34,511 nucleotides of DNA from Verrucomicrobiota bacterium (GTDB taxonomy: Bacteria > Verrucomicrobiota > Verrucomicrobiia > JABWAM01 > JAHFSZ01), in NCBI GenBank assembly GCA_023265515.1, contig JAHFSZ010000024.1, positions 1 through 34,511 of the forward strand. The letters run 5' to 3'. The translations under genes and the position numbers were made by a program. This document shows positions 9,597 through 19,914 of the stretch, in pieces; position 1 is the stretch's first letter, and every line of letters starts with the position of its first letter. The notes under the pieces are model-generated. The model was not told the DNA's origin. It did not search any database and saw only the letters and a program-made list of their open reading frames with translations.

Positions 9597-10781
9597 TCAG
9601 ATCCCAATTTGTTTCGCCATTGCGCCGCAAACTTTTTTCGCATCGAAATAGTCGCGCGCCAGAGCCTCCGCCGCCTTCGCGTGCCTGGCCGGATCGGAGA
9701 GGATCGCGTCAATGGCCGCCTGGATGTCGGCCACACTCCGAAATGAAAAGAGCCCCTCGCCTACCGGAATGCACGTCGCGAAACCCGTATCCTGGGTGAT
9801 CACCGGCCGGCCGGCCGCCAGATAGCAGGCGCTTCGGTCACTGAACCAGCCGGTGTTGAGCCGGATATACTGGTCCTTGGCCACCGTCCATTCCGCGTCG
9901 CTCGATTGGATGTAGTCCCGGTAACGCGAAAATTCCGCCGACATCTCGTGCGGCTCGCTCAACACCCAGCCCTGCCTGCGGAACAGCTCTTCGCTCGCCG
10001 GGTCAGCCCGCATGTCGGTCGCCATCTCCCAAGACAAGGATTTTTTAGCGCGCACCGCGCGCGGAAGATCCGAAAATTTCAAAAACTCGAACGTCTTCGA
10101 CCAGTAGTAGATCTTGTTTTTCCAGACGATGTCCTTGCCCTTGGTTTCCCAGTTGGCCACGGTCGTGACGCGAAAATCGCCGGAACCCGAAGCCCGGCGC
10201 TCCTGCTTCCAAAGATCGAGAATAATCGGCTGGCGAGTCGGCCGCCATTGAATCCCTTCGAGCACCGGCAGAGGACAGTCCTCCCGGCCGATGTTTTCGC
10301 CGAAGGTAAAGTGGATGTGATGGCTCTTCAGGTAGTGGATCGTGTCGGTGATCCCCTTGGCCAGCTTGATCTGTTCGATGCCCGGATCGCTCTCCACATA
10401 GACGAGACACTTCGCTTTGCGAACATGCTCGGTCATTTCCTGCGCCCCGCAAAGGTTCAGCACGGCGTCGGCCTCAGTCAGCGTCCGGTTAAAGAGGGCG
10501 GCCTCGCACCCGAATGTTTCCGCCGGTCTCCGATAGGCGGCACGGAATCCCCAATGAAACCCATACTGCTCCGCGAGTCGCTTGGTCACCTCAACGGCGT
10601 AGGAACAGTCTTCGGTAATCGTCGTTTGCTTTGCGTCGTAGGGCCAGCTCGTCGTGTCCTCGAAATAATAAACGTCGAAGCCGAGCCGTTGAAATCCGAT
10701 GATGTAGTGCAGGTGCTGCCAGATGACGCCGGCAATCGGACAGCGCGATAAGTAACCCATCAAAACGATTTTCTTTTTCAT
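9597..10781 (-). CDS. Glycosyltransferase (CgeB-like / GT-B type)
   Basis: MGYLSRCPIAGVIWQHLHYIIGFQRLGFDVYYFED..., C-terminal YLAAGRPVITQDTGFATCIPVGEGLFSFRSVADIQAAIDAI typical of GT-B sugar-nucleotide lobes; ATGA overlap with upstream ABC gene. Confidence 0.75.
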   Translation of the reverse strand: MKKKIVLMGYLSRCPIAGVIWQHLHYIIGFQRLGFDVYYFEDTTSWPYDAKQTTITEDCSYAVEVTKRLAEQYGFHWGFRAAYRRPAETFGCEAALFNRTLTEADAVLNLCGAQEMTEHVRKAKCLVYVESDPGIEQIKLAKGITDTIHYLKSHHIHFTFGENIGREDCPLPVLEGIQWRPTRQPIILDLWKQERRASGSGDFRVTTVANWETKGKDIVWKNKIYYWSKTFEFLKFSDLPRAVRAKKSLSWEMATDMRADPASEELFRRQGWVLSEPHEMSAEFSRYRDYIQSSDAEWTVAKDQYIRLNTGWFSDRSACYLAAGRPVITQDTGFATCIPVGEGLFSFRSVADIQAAIDAILSDPARHAKAAEALARDYFDAKKVCGAMAKQIGI

Positions 10782-12565
10782 GAACTCCCCTGTTTTTGCG
10801 CGGCGTAGATTCTCGCGTAAACCCCGTTTTTTGCCAGCAATTCCTCGCCGCAGCCCGACTCGACGATCCGGCCATCTTCCAGCACCACGATCCGGTCACA
10901 CGCTTGTGCGACCGCGACACGGTGCGTCGCTACAACCGCCGTTCTGCCCTTCATTAGTTCGTGCAGAGACCCCAACAGCTCGCGCTCCGTTTCCGGGTCG
11001 AGCGAGGAAGTCGGCTCATCCATCAGCAGGATCGGCGCATTCTTCAGAAACGCGCGCGCCAGACCAATGCGCTGGCGCTGGCCGACGCTGAGCTGGATGC
11101 CGCGCTCGCCGACACGCGCGTCGAGCCCCTGTGGAAGCTTTTCGATGAATGCCATCGCCCGCGCCTGATCGGCGGCCCGTTGGATCTCCCCCGCCGCCGC
11201 GCTCAATTTCCCATACGCGATGTTTTCGCGGATGGTGGAGCTTAACAAAACCGTGTCCTGCAGCACCATCCCGATCTGCTTCCTCAGCGATTCTTTCCGG
11301 ACCGCGCGCAGGTCAAGGCCGTCGATCGTCACCACGCCCGTGTCCGGATCGTAGAATCGGGCAATCAGGGAAAGAAGGGTGGATTTGCCGCTGCCGGTCG
11401 GCCCGACGACCGCCACCATCTCCCCGGGCTGGATCTTCAGGTTGATCTCGTGCAACACCCGCTTTTGCTCATCATATCCGAATTCCACCGCCGTCAAGGC
11501 AATGGCTCCCTTGGCCCCCGGCATGCCGACCACCCCCGGCTGGTCTCGAAGGATTTCGGGACTGTCGAGCACCTCGAAGACCCTCTGCGCCCCCGCCGCC
11601 GCGCCCTCGAGCGCCCACGACGTGTAGCTGAGCGACTGCAGCGGTTCGTAGAGCATGTACAGATACGAAAGAAACATCGTCAGGTCGCCGACCGTCAGCT
11701 TCCCCGCCAGCACCTGCCGGGCACCGGCGTAGATCATCGCGGAAATGCCGACCGCCATCAGCGTCCCGATCACCAGCGCGGAAAGGACCTGCGTGAACGT
11801 GAGTTTCAGGTTGGCGTACATGCTGGCCGCCGCCTGCTCCTCGAATCGGTTGACCTCGTAGCCCTCGCGGCCGAAAGCGCGGACGATCCGGATCGCCCCG
11901 AGGCCCTCCTGCGTTTGCGACAAGAGGCTGCTTTCCGTCTCGGAGAGCGACGTCGTCTCCCGACGGATCCGTTCGGCGAAATAATAGATCGAATAGAGCA
12001 GGACCGGCGTGATCCCCAGCGCCAGCGCCGTCAACTGCCACGACTTCCAGAGCATCACCGTCAGAACGCCGGTCAGCGTCACAGCCGCCGTGAAAATCGT
12101 TGATAAACCCCGGTTGAAGATCGTCTGGATCGCGCCCGCGTCGTAGCTGACACGAAAGACCGAGTCGCCCGAATGACGCCGGTCATGGTACTTAAGCGAA
12201 AGCTCCTGCAATTGGGCGTACAAATCACAACGGACGCGGACCAGCGCCTTCAGGCCGGTTCTGACCTGGAGATACGTCGAAAGCATGTTCAACCCGCCGG
12301 CCGCCAGCGCGATGGAAACCAGCGCAAAGCAGAGTTTCGCGATCGCGGCCAGGTCGGCCCGGTGCGGCGTCAGATAATCGTCGATGATCACCTTCAGCGG
12401 CCACGGCCGGAGCAACTCCACGCCGATCTTTGCCAGGACCAGCGCCATTGCTCCTGCGATTGCCCATGAAAACTGCCGATAGTAGCGCGCGGCGCGGGCA
12501 TAAATCTCGAGGCTCGAATATTTACCAATCAGCTGTTTACCAAAAGGCTGTTCGGACAAACTCAT
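10778..12565 (-). CDS. ABC transporter, fused permease/ATPase (MsbA/lipid-exporter-like)
   Basis: Walker A GPTGSGKST, LSVGQRQRIGLARAFLKNAPILLMDEPTSSLD; start placed at MSLSEQPFG (ATGA overlap with upstream gene). Confidence 0.93.
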   Translation of the reverse strand: MSLSEQPFGKQLIGKYSSLEIYARAARYYRQFSWAIAGAMALVLAKIGVELLRPWPLKVIIDDYLTPHRADLAAIAKLCFALVSIALAAGGLNMLSTYLQVRTGLKALVRVRCDLYAQLQELSLKYHDRRHSGDSVFRVSYDAGAIQTIFNRGLSTIFTAAVTLTGVLTVMLWKSWQLTALALGITPVLLYSIYYFAERIRRETTSLSETESSLLSQTQEGLGAIRIVRAFGREGYEVNRFEEQAAASMYANLKLTFTQVLSALVIGTLMAVGISAMIYAGARQVLAGKLTVGDLTMFLSYLYMLYEPLQSLSYTSWALEGAAAGAQRVFEVLDSPEILRDQPGVVGMPGAKGAIALTAVEFGYDEQKRVLHEINLKIQPGEMVAVVGPTGSGKSTLLSLIARFYDPDTGVVTIDGLDLRAVRKESLRKQIGMVLQDTVLLSSTIRENIAYGKLSAAAGEIQRAADQARAMAFIEKLPQGLDARVGERGIQLSVGQRQRIGLARAFLKNAPILLMDEPTSSLDPETERELLGSLHELMKGRTAVVATHRVAVAQACDRIVVLEDGRIVESGCGEELLAKNGVYARIYAAQKQGSS

Positions 12566-15135
12566 GACTTTTTGGCGGCTGGCGCAAGCAACAACATTCC
12601 ACAACGGCGGGCGGCGACTTTGACAATCTGGGCGATCCGGTTTCGACGCGAGAAACTCGAATAAAGCAGCATCAGCAGGAAAAAAATCACCGCGGCCACA
12701 TAGAAGAGCGATTCGTAGCCAACCTTGATCAGCGTCCAGAGCGTGATGACGGCAGCGACCGTGGCGACGACCTTCGAGAGCACGCTCAGTTCCGGCGCAA
12801 TGTGGACGCGCGTCAGCCGCTTGCCATGCCCATGTTCCTCGGTAACGCTCAACAGGCGCACCTGCGACCAGCGATTTCCATAGATCAGCAAATCCCAGTC
12901 ATCCCAGCCGGTGTCGATGGAAAAACGCCAGCCTTCCTGTTCAAGAAATTCACGGAGTGTCCCCAGCAATTGTTCGCGCCCGGCGCCCAGGTCGCTCCAG
13001 AAAGCGAGCGTCGCGGGCCGGTACCAGTCGATTTCCTCAGCGAGGCCCACCTTGCTGTAAATCACCCTGCGAGGTGTTCGCTTCTCCTTGGTCCGGGTGT
13101 AGTACCGCGCCCAGCCGCGTAAGAGCGGCTGAGTCAGGGCGAGAAAACTCGTCAGCAGACGGCTCCTCAGGCTGGAAAAACGCGCCTCAACCTTCGCCTG
13201 GAAGCCATAACTGAGCGCGACCCCCAGGGTGCAGGCTGCCATCGCGATCGCCACTGCCCAGAGTTCATGGACCTTCAGCGCAAGCAGAACGAATGCCATC
13301 GTTGTGAAGACCCATTCGATGCTGGAGACGACATGGACGAAATCCGATTCGCGCCGCGGGTAGACGCACTGAAAAAGACCGAAACCAAAGATGCCATGGT
13401 AGACGATGGGCCGGGTCAGCCAGCGGGAGAACCGGGGGGTTCCGTAGACCGCCCCCTTCCACTTGGCGGCGCCCGTTGCGCCGAAATACAGCAAGTGCTT
13501 GAACCGCAGCAGCGCCTCCGCTTCGCCGTAGCCGGCCTGCTGGCGGTAGTAGGCGCCGATGGTGAAACGCCGGTGATGCCAGACGATGGCCGAGGGACTG
13601 AAGCCGATCTTGAACCCTCCCTGCAACAGCCGCCAGCAAACGTCGACATCGTCGCCCGCCTTCCGGAAAACCGGATCGAAGCTGTCGATGGTCCCCAGGG
13701 CCCACTTATAAAAAGCCATGTTACAACCCGGAATATGCTCGGCTTCGGTATCAGTGAGCAGAACGTGGCTCGGGCTTCCCGGCGCGGCGGCGACGCACGC
13801 CTGGGTCCGGTCATGCGCCGGCGGCGAAATGTTGGGCCCTCCCACGGCCGCGTAATCGCCCGATTCGAGCGTCTGGACCAGGTAGCTGAGCCAGTCCTTG
13901 TCGGCAATGCAATCCGAATCCGTGAAGGCCACGATCTCGCCCGTCGCGGCCGCGATGCCGTCGTTGCGCGCAACGCTCAGTCCCCGGTTCACGGATTGCC
14001 GGATATAGTTGACCATCGGATAGCCGCGGATGATTTCAAAGGTGCGGTCCGTTGAGCCGTCGTCGACGACGATCACTTCGTAATCGGGATAATCGAGCTC
14101 AACGAGCGACTGAAGGCACGCCTCGAGCGTTCGTGAACCGTTGTAGGTGGCGACCACGACCGAGACTTTCGGAACTTCTTTCAGGCTGAGCTTGAGCGGC
14201 GCACTGAAGAGAGACTGAAGCTCGCGGTAGGCTTTCTTCGGCTTGCGCTTCGAGTCGACGAGGCCGAACTTCCAGTCCTCAACCAGGTGCCCGCCCGTAT
14301 ACCACTCATCGGTCCAGGAAAAGAGGATGGTCCCCGCAAGGCCCATGCGCCAGACCGATTCGACGTGCCATTTGAGCATCCGCGCCTGTTCCTCCTGGCC
14401 GTGACGCTGCGTATCGAGGCCGAATTCACCGAGAATCAGCGGCTTGTCGCCAACCAGGTTCTGGAGCCGTGCAAGATAGCGCTCCAGCTCCGCCTGCCGG
14501 TGGAGATAGACGTTGAAGCAGAAAAAATCGACGTTGGAGGGCAGCAGGTACTCCGTGGAGGGGTAGTTCGCGTAGGTCATCAGGCTCAGGCCATCGACCT
14601 GCTTGGCCGCGTCCACGAGCGATTCGATAAACCGCTCCATCCGGTCGGCCCCATACCATCGGACAATCCCCGATGGCACCTCATTGCCTACGGTGTAGCC
14701 CAAAAGGGCCGGATGGCCATTATTTTTTCCCACCGCCAGGCAGACCGTCTCGCGGATTTTGCGACGGACCTCCTTGGAATCGAGAAAACAGACGTGCTGT
14801 TCCCATGGAATCGTCACCAGCACCCGGAGATCCTCTTTAGCGCAGTCATCGAGGAAGTCGGCCGGCGGCACATGATAGATCCGCAGCAGGTTGAAACCAG
14901 CCTCGCGGATCATCCGAATGTCCTTTGCGCGCACTTCGCCGGAGGGCAGATGGACCCCTCCCTCGGGTGGGAACGGGCCGTAGGTCACCCCGCGCGCAAA
15001 GAACTTCTGGCCGCCCTGGAAGAAAAACTTGGACCGGGCTCGGATCATCTGAAGCCGGTGTTGTTCGACAGGAAGCGTTCTGGTCAGGCGTTCTTCCGAA
15101 CGGGCGGTGATCATAATTGACAAACCAAGCTTCAT
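12562..15135 (-). CDS. Glycoside hydrolase (clan A TIM barrel) - GT2 glycosyltransferase fusion with C-terminal membrane helices
   Basis: N-term QKFFARGVTYGPF...MIREAGFNLLRIYHVPP...YTVGNEVP...LGEFGLD...FSWTDEWYTGG; then VSVVVATYNGSRTLEACLQSLVELDYPDYEVIVVDDGSTDRT...FTDSDC; the ORF track start at 15147 is a TTG, ATG starts exist at 15135 and 15114. Confidence 0.88.
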   Translation of the reverse strand: MKLGLSIMITARSEERLTRTLPVEQHRLQMIRARSKFFFQGGQKFFARGVTYGPFPPEGGVHLPSGEVRAKDIRMIREAGFNLLRIYHVPPADFLDDCAKEDLRVLVTIPWEQHVCFLDSKEVRRKIRETVCLAVGKNNGHPALLGYTVGNEVPSGIVRWYGADRMERFIESLVDAAKQVDGLSLMTYANYPSTEYLLPSNVDFFCFNVYLHRQAELERYLARLQNLVGDKPLILGEFGLDTQRHGQEEQARMLKWHVESVWRMGLAGTILFSWTDEWYTGGHLVEDWKFGLVDSKRKPKKAYRELQSLFSAPLKLSLKEVPKVSVVVATYNGSRTLEACLQSLVELDYPDYEVIVVDDGSTDRTFEIIRGYPMVNYIRQSVNRGLSVARNDGIAAATGEIVAFTDSDCIADKDWLSYLVQTLESGDYAAVGGPNISPPAHDRTQACVAAAPGSPSHVLLTDTEAEHIPGCNMAFYKWALGTIDSFDPVFRKAGDDVDVCWRLLQGGFKIGFSPSAIVWHHRRFTIGAYYRQQAGYGEAEALLRFKHLLYFGATGAAKWKGAVYGTPRFSRWLTRPIVYHGIFGFGLFQCVYPRRESDFVHVVSSIEWVFTTMAFVLLALKVHELWAVAIAMAACTLGVALSYGFQAKVEARFSSLRSRLLTSFLALTQPLLRGWARYYTRTKEKRTPRRVIYSKVGLAEEIDWYRPATLAFWSDLGAGREQLLGTLREFLEQEGWRFSIDTGWDDWDLLIYGNRWSQVRLLSVTEEHGHGKRLTRVHIAPELSVLSKVVATVAAVITLWTLIKVGYESLFYVAAVIFFLLMLLYSSFSRRNRIAQIVKVAARRCGMLLLAPAAKKS

Positions 15136-15146
15136 AACCTTAACCA

Positions 15147-16037
15147 ATGGGGATGATGAATAAAGAAGATTCTGCCCTGCTGGATGTTGACATCCCCGGT
15201 TTGACGAAGTCCAAGACTGGAAAAGTCAGGGAAATTTTCGATTTGGGCAACCGTCTTCTCATCGTCGCCACCGACCGCATTTCCGCATTTGATTGCATCC
15301 TGCCGGTCGGCATCCCGCGCAAGGGCGAGGTCCTCACCGCCATTTCGCGGTTCTGGTTTGAAAAACTCAGCTCGATCTGTCCCAACCACGTCGTCCCGGA
15401 GCCACCTCCGATTCCCGTGCGCGGCGGACCGCTCGAAAAGCGTTCGATGCTCGTCAAAAAAACAAAACCCTTTGCCGTCGAGTGCGTCGTCCGCGGCTAC
15501 CTGGCCGGCTCCGGGTGGAAGGAGTATCAGAAGGACGGCAGGGTCTGCGGCATCCCCCTGCCCAAAGGGCTGAAAGAATCCTCCGAACTGCCCGAACCCA
15601 TTTTCACGCCGAGCACCAAGGCCGAAGCCGGCCACGATGAAAATATCTCCTTCGAAGAGGCCGCGAAGATCGTCGGCGGATCAACTGCCGAAAAACTCCG
15701 CGATGACAGCCTTCGTATTTACAAGCAAGCCCGCGACTACGCGCGTGGGCGCGGCATCATCATCGCGGATACCAAGTTTGAGTTCGGCCTTGCCGACGGC
15801 AAAATCCTCCTCATCGACGAGGTTCTGACGCCCGATTCCTCGCGCTTCTGGCCGGCCGACCAGTACCAGCCGGGCCGGGGCCAGCCCAGCTTCGACAAAC
15901 AATTTGTCCGCGATTACCTCGAAACGCTCGACTGGGACAAGAAGCCACCCGCCCCAACACTTCCCCCCGAAATCGTGGCCAAAACCCGCGACAAATATCT
16001 CGAGGCGTATGAGAGGCTTACGGGGCAGACATTGTAG
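15147..16037 (+). CDS. purC: Phosphoribosylaminoimidazole-succinocarboxamide synthase
   Basis: [43 protein letters not shown]...[13 protein letters not shown]...[16 protein letters not shown]. Confidence 0.96.
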   Translation: MGMMNKEDSALLDVDIPGLTKSKTGKVREIFDLGNRLLIVATDRISAFDCILPVGIPRKGEVLTAISRFWFEKLSSICPNHVVPEPPPIPVRGGPLEKRSMLVKKTKPFAVECVVRGYLAGSGWKEYQKDGRVCGIPLPKGLKESSELPEPIFTPSTKAEAGHDENISFEEAAKIVGGSTAEKLRDDSLRIYKQARDYARGRGIIIADTKFEFGLADGKILLIDEVLTPDSSRFWPADQYQPGRGQPSFDKQFVRDYLETLDWDKKPPAPTLPPEIVAKTRDKYLEAYERLTGQTL

Positions 16038-16049
16038 CTGGTAGCTAAC

Positions 16050-16298
16050 TCAGTCCTCATCCTGGCCCTTTTCGGCCCAGGGATCGACCTCCGCGGCTTC
16101 GTGACAGACGGCGGCCAAGCCGCAGGTGTCATAGGCATGGACGTATTTTTCCATGACCTGGCGGATCGCCTGGTGGACCGTCTTTATTTTCTCGGGATCA
16201 CCCGGCTTTCCCACAAGGCTCCGTACGGCGGCATCGGCCATTTCCTGGACAACATCGTCGAGTTTTTTATCGGTCAGCTGAATTTGAACGCGTTTCAT
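16050..16298 (-). CDS. Small hypothetical protein, last gene of the ccs/heme run
   Basis: 82 aa; ATGA overlap with ccsA stop; MKRVQIQLTDKKLDDVVQEMADAAVRSLVGK...YDTCGLAAVCHEAAEVDPW. Confidence 0.6.
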   Translation of the reverse strand: MKRVQIQLTDKKLDDVVQEMADAAVRSLVGKPGDPEKIKTVHQAIRQVMEKYVHAYDTCGLAAVCHEAAEVDPWAEKGQDED

Positions 16299-17968
16299 GA
16301 TTTTGCCTCTCCAAGGACCGTGGCTTTGGCCGGCGTATTCGCCAGGTTATGGCGAAGCTGACGCAGACGGGACGCGCCGCAGAATCCGACAAAGATCAGG
16401 TCCAATGCAACCAGGGCTCCGACCCACTGGACTCCTCCGCCGCCGAACCCGTAGCTGTGCAGCCCCTTGCCCAGCACAAAGTTGACGCCGTACCATGCCA
16501 TCAGGACGCCGTTGAAACAAACAGCCGCCGCCACGCTCATCCCGAAATTTCCCCACCAGTTCACGAGGCGGCCATGCATCGCAAAAATGTAGAGAAGAAG
16601 GGCGATCAGGGCCCACGTTTCCTTCGGGTCCCATCCCCAGAACCGCCCCCAGGAATAGTAGGCCCAGACCCCGCCCAGGATGGTGCCCGCCCCGAGCAGG
16701 AGAATGCCGACCTGAAGGACGCGATTGAGCAGATAATGGATGTGCGAGTTTTCATCGATCGAAGCCGGCTTGAAAAGATAGCGTCCGAGAACGTAGTGGG
16801 CCAATCCCCAGGACATGAAGAAAGCCGCATAGCCCAGGGTGATGGTCATCACGTGGATCACCAGCCAGAAATTGTCGCGCAGGACCGGCGGGAGCGGCCC
16901 GATGTTCGGGTTGAGCACCGACGGGAGCGAATCGGCGAGGACCAGGCAAAGCACCGCAATCGGGGCGGCGGCCAGCAGATAGACCTTCGCGCGATAAATC
17001 GCCGAAAAAACAAGGGCGAAAGCCCCCACTCCAAACGCCACCCAGATGACCGATTCATACATGTTGGTCACCGGCGGGCGGCCCGCGATCAGGCAGCGAA
17101 GGGCGATACCGTATGCATGCAGAGCGAGGCCTGCCGCGAAAAAACCGGCGCCCAGGCGGCTGCGCCTTCCCAGCAGAAGCGCGAAAAAAGAGGCGACATA
17201 AAGGACCCACGCCCAGCGGAATGGATGGAGGTGATTGTAGCGGATTTCACGCTCGATCCGGCCGGTTTCGGGATAGCTGGCCGGGGCAAGCTGCTCGAGC
17301 GATGATCGCAGTTCGGCAGTTCCGGCGCTGAACGCCTGGGCATTGCGGGCCACGTAGGCATCGGCCACCTTCTTGAACACGCCCAGGAGAGATTCCGCTT
17401 TCCCGGAACCATAAACTTCCGTGGCGCTCGCAACCGGATACCACGAGCCCTTGGCGCTTTCCGGATTCGGAATGACCGCGATGGCGTCGCCGGCGAGGAT
17501 GCCGCTCAACAACTCCATCCGCGTTAAAACATTTTCGGCGCTCTTTTCCATCGGCGCGAGCTCCTCGTTGCGAGCATGTTTGGCCCGGATCGCCTTGTAC
17601 ATCGCCGCCAGTTCAGAGTTGTCCATCAGCGCGGCGAACGAAAACAATCTCTCAGCAGTCTTCAGGCCGAGCTTCTGCTTCAACGGCGCCTCGGAAACCA
17701 GCACAACGGGAATATTCTTCCAGTCGCGGGTCCCCAGCCACATGGAAAAAAGCGCGTCCATCGGGTCAATCGAGTCACCCGTCTGCGGATCCTTCACCGT
17801 CCGCTTGCCGGCAACCAGCTGGATCGATTCGGCGGCAAAAGTTTCGAGGGGCTTTTTGCGGCCGCCTGACTGAATGACGATCCTCGAAGCCTGCTCAAAG
17901 TTCAGTTCTTCCGCGGGTAGAAGCGCCGCGCCAGCCACCAAAAAGAAAATAACGATCCATCGACTCAT
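16295..17968 (-). CDS. ccsA: System II cytochrome c maturation protein CcsA/ResC with N-terminal periplasmic extension
   Basis: WWD heme-handling motif YSWGRFWGWDPKETWALIALLLY; signal-like start MSRWIVIFFLVAGAALLPAEE; ATGA overlap with resB. Confidence 0.9.
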   Translation of the reverse strand: MSRWIVIFFLVAGAALLPAEELNFEQASRIVIQSGGRKKPLETFAAESIQLVAGKRTVKDPQTGDSIDPMDALFSMWLGTRDWKNIPVVLVSEAPLKQKLGLKTAERLFSFAALMDNSELAAMYKAIRAKHARNEELAPMEKSAENVLTRMELLSGILAGDAIAVIPNPESAKGSWYPVASATEVYGSGKAESLLGVFKKVADAYVARNAQAFSAGTAELRSSLEQLAPASYPETGRIEREIRYNHLHPFRWAWVLYVASFFALLLGRRSRLGAGFFAAGLALHAYGIALRCLIAGRPPVTNMYESVIWVAFGVGAFALVFSAIYRAKVYLLAAAPIAVLCLVLADSLPSVLNPNIGPLPPVLRDNFWLVIHVMTITLGYAAFFMSWGLAHYVLGRYLFKPASIDENSHIHYLLNRVLQVGILLLGAGTILGGVWAYYSWGRFWGWDPKETWALIALLLYIFAMHGRLVNWWGNFGMSVAAAVCFNGVLMAWYGVNFVLGKGLHSYGFGGGGVQWVGALVALDLIFVGFCGASRLRQLRHNLANTPAKATVLGEAKS

Positions 17969-19866
17969 GACTTTTCCCCCTCCCTGGGTGCCATATAAGG
18001 TTTGATGTAAAACATGGTGAAAATCCCTCCGCAAACCATCAGCGAACCGATCCACTTCAGCGACCAGCCGGGATCGCGCAGGACCTGCAGCGTGGTTTGG
18101 TTGAGATCGTTTGGATTCCAGGAAGCCTGGGAAAATTTATAGGAAGTGCCGAGGAGGCCCGCCCCGGGAAAATCCGGGAAATTGGCCGGATGATTCATCC
18201 AGATTTCGCGCTCCACCACGGTCTTGCTTCCGGGATCGACGAAACGCACCCGGCTTTTGAATCCCGCAGGGCTTTGAGTTCCCTCGTCGCGCTCCACCTC
18301 GAAGTCCTCCAGCGCCACCCCGAAACTCAGCGGATGAGACCTCTGCCCAAACGAGACATGCACACTTTCACCGCCCACACGCAGATGAACCGGCGATGCC
18401 ATGCCAATCCATTGCGTCACGCTTTCGCCGCCCTTCTCGACCCGGACTTGGATGCCGGCCATGCCGGCGGGCCGGAAGATCCCCTCCGAAAGCGGCGCCA
18501 GCTCCTCATGAACGACCGCGGCCGCGACCTGCTTGTCGATTTTTACTTTCCAATCAGCCCAGCCCGGCAAAAACTCCTGGCCGGGTTCGATATTGCCGCT
18601 TCTCGGCTCATGCCGTTGGGATGTCGCTTCGAACCGCAGCCGGCCTGCCGGATTCCGGAAAATCATCAGGCTGTTTTTTCCCGGCACGGAAGGCTGCTGT
18701 TGTTGTCCATGCCCATGGATCAGCATGCCGGCGTTTCCGCCAAGCGAGGCCGAAAGGCGTCCCGCCGTTTTGCCGGCAATTTCAAACATCAACGCCGGGT
18801 TGTTCGGCTCCTCGGAAACACTCATGGGCTCCTTGCCGCTCATCCGGAAATCCGCGAAATATTTCAGCACCTTCAGCGTCCACGGGGTTCCTTTCAACGG
18901 CGTGCTCTTGCCGAGAATCGGCGCTACCGGAAACTCAAACCGTTTTCCGTCCACTTCCAGTTCCAGCATTCCGTGGCTCTTCTGATGCGTTTGCGCTGAA
19001 CGGTCGAAGCGGTAGACGGCCTCAATGCCCGTGGGCTGGCCCTCGACGGAACGCGTGATTCCCATCTCAGGCATCTTTGCGAAGGCGAAGCGGAGCTCGC
19101 GGGCGGTTTGGAGGGGACCCGGCAAAGACCCGGGCCGCTCCGGTTTCGGCGACGCCGTCGGGGTGTCGGCCGCCAGCTGAATGACCGCCGGGCCGAGGTC
19201 CGCCCGGTTTCTCTCGGCATCGCCCAGCACCAGCCACTGCTCAATCGGCTTGGGAACCATTGCGCTCTGCATGACGACATGAAGCGCGGGCGATCCGTCC
19301 TCGCCGCCCTCTTCCACCACGGTTTTCGTCCCCAGCTCCTCGGCGGAGCCGAGCACCGAAACCTTGACGCCGTTCACGTCAAATGACAAGGGCTTCTCCG
19401 GCGAGGGAGCATGGACTTCGATGGGGAGCGCCTGGAACGAGCTTTCCTTCATTTCACTGGTGCGGATCTCCAGCAGTTTCTGACGCGTGACGATATAATT
19501 GAGCGGCTCTTCCCCCTTGAAAAGAGTCACATTGCCTTCCACACCCCAGATCCGGCCGATGATGGCGCCGATCAAAACCGTGACGATTCCCGCGTGCGTG
19601 ATGACAAAACCCGTCAGGTGCGGTTTCCAGGGGTAACGGACAAGGGCCGAACAGATCAGATTCATGCAAAGCAGAACCAGCCACGCAATGAACCACGACG
19701 AATCGTAAATGTACGCCTGGGCAACCGCCGCATCGAAACGCGACTCCACGATCGTGCCAACAATGCTGGCGCCTATCAGAATCGCCAGCAGGAGCATCGC
19801 CAGCTTGAGCGAGCCAAAGAATTCCAGAAAATGCTGCGCGACGGATGGCGGTTCAGGTTCAGTCAT
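17965..19866 (-). CDS. resB: Cytochrome c biogenesis protein ResB
   Basis: FFGSLKLAMLLLAILIGASIVGTIVESRFD...GFVITHAGIVTVLIGAIIGRIWGVEGNVTLFKGE; partner ccsA directly downstream; start placed at MTEPEPPS. Confidence 0.9.
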   Translation of the reverse strand: MTEPEPPSVAQHFLEFFGSLKLAMLLLAILIGASIVGTIVESRFDAAVAQAYIYDSSWFIAWLVLLCMNLICSALVRYPWKPHLTGFVITHAGIVTVLIGAIIGRIWGVEGNVTLFKGEEPLNYIVTRQKLLEIRTSEMKESSFQALPIEVHAPSPEKPLSFDVNGVKVSVLGSAEELGTKTVVEEGGEDGSPALHVVMQSAMVPKPIEQWLVLGDAERNRADLGPAVIQLAADTPTASPKPERPGSLPGPLQTARELRFAFAKMPEMGITRSVEGQPTGIEAVYRFDRSAQTHQKSHGMLELEVDGKRFEFPVAPILGKSTPLKGTPWTLKVLKYFADFRMSGKEPMSVSEEPNNPALMFEIAGKTAGRLSASLGGNAGMLIHGHGQQQQPSVPGKNSLMIFRNPAGRLRFEATSQRHEPRSGNIEPGQEFLPGWADWKVKIDKQVAAAVVHEELAPLSEGIFRPAGMAGIQVRVEKGGESVTQWIGMASPVHLRVGGESVHVSFGQRSHPLSFGVALEDFEVERDEGTQSPAGFKSRVRFVDPGSKTVVEREIWMNHPANFPDFPGAGLLGTSYKFSQASWNPNDLNQTTLQVLRDPGWSLKWIGSLMVCGGIFTMFYIKPYMAPREGEKS

Positions 19867-19914
19867 GGCTTCCCGTACTCTACCGGAACAGTTCATGGGT
19901 TGTCATGACTTGTT

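Noticed and set aside
9781-9830. GGTGATCACC and GGCCGGCCGGCC palindromes
   Set aside because: Lie inside the glycosyltransferase coding sequence and are explained by codon and GC bias.
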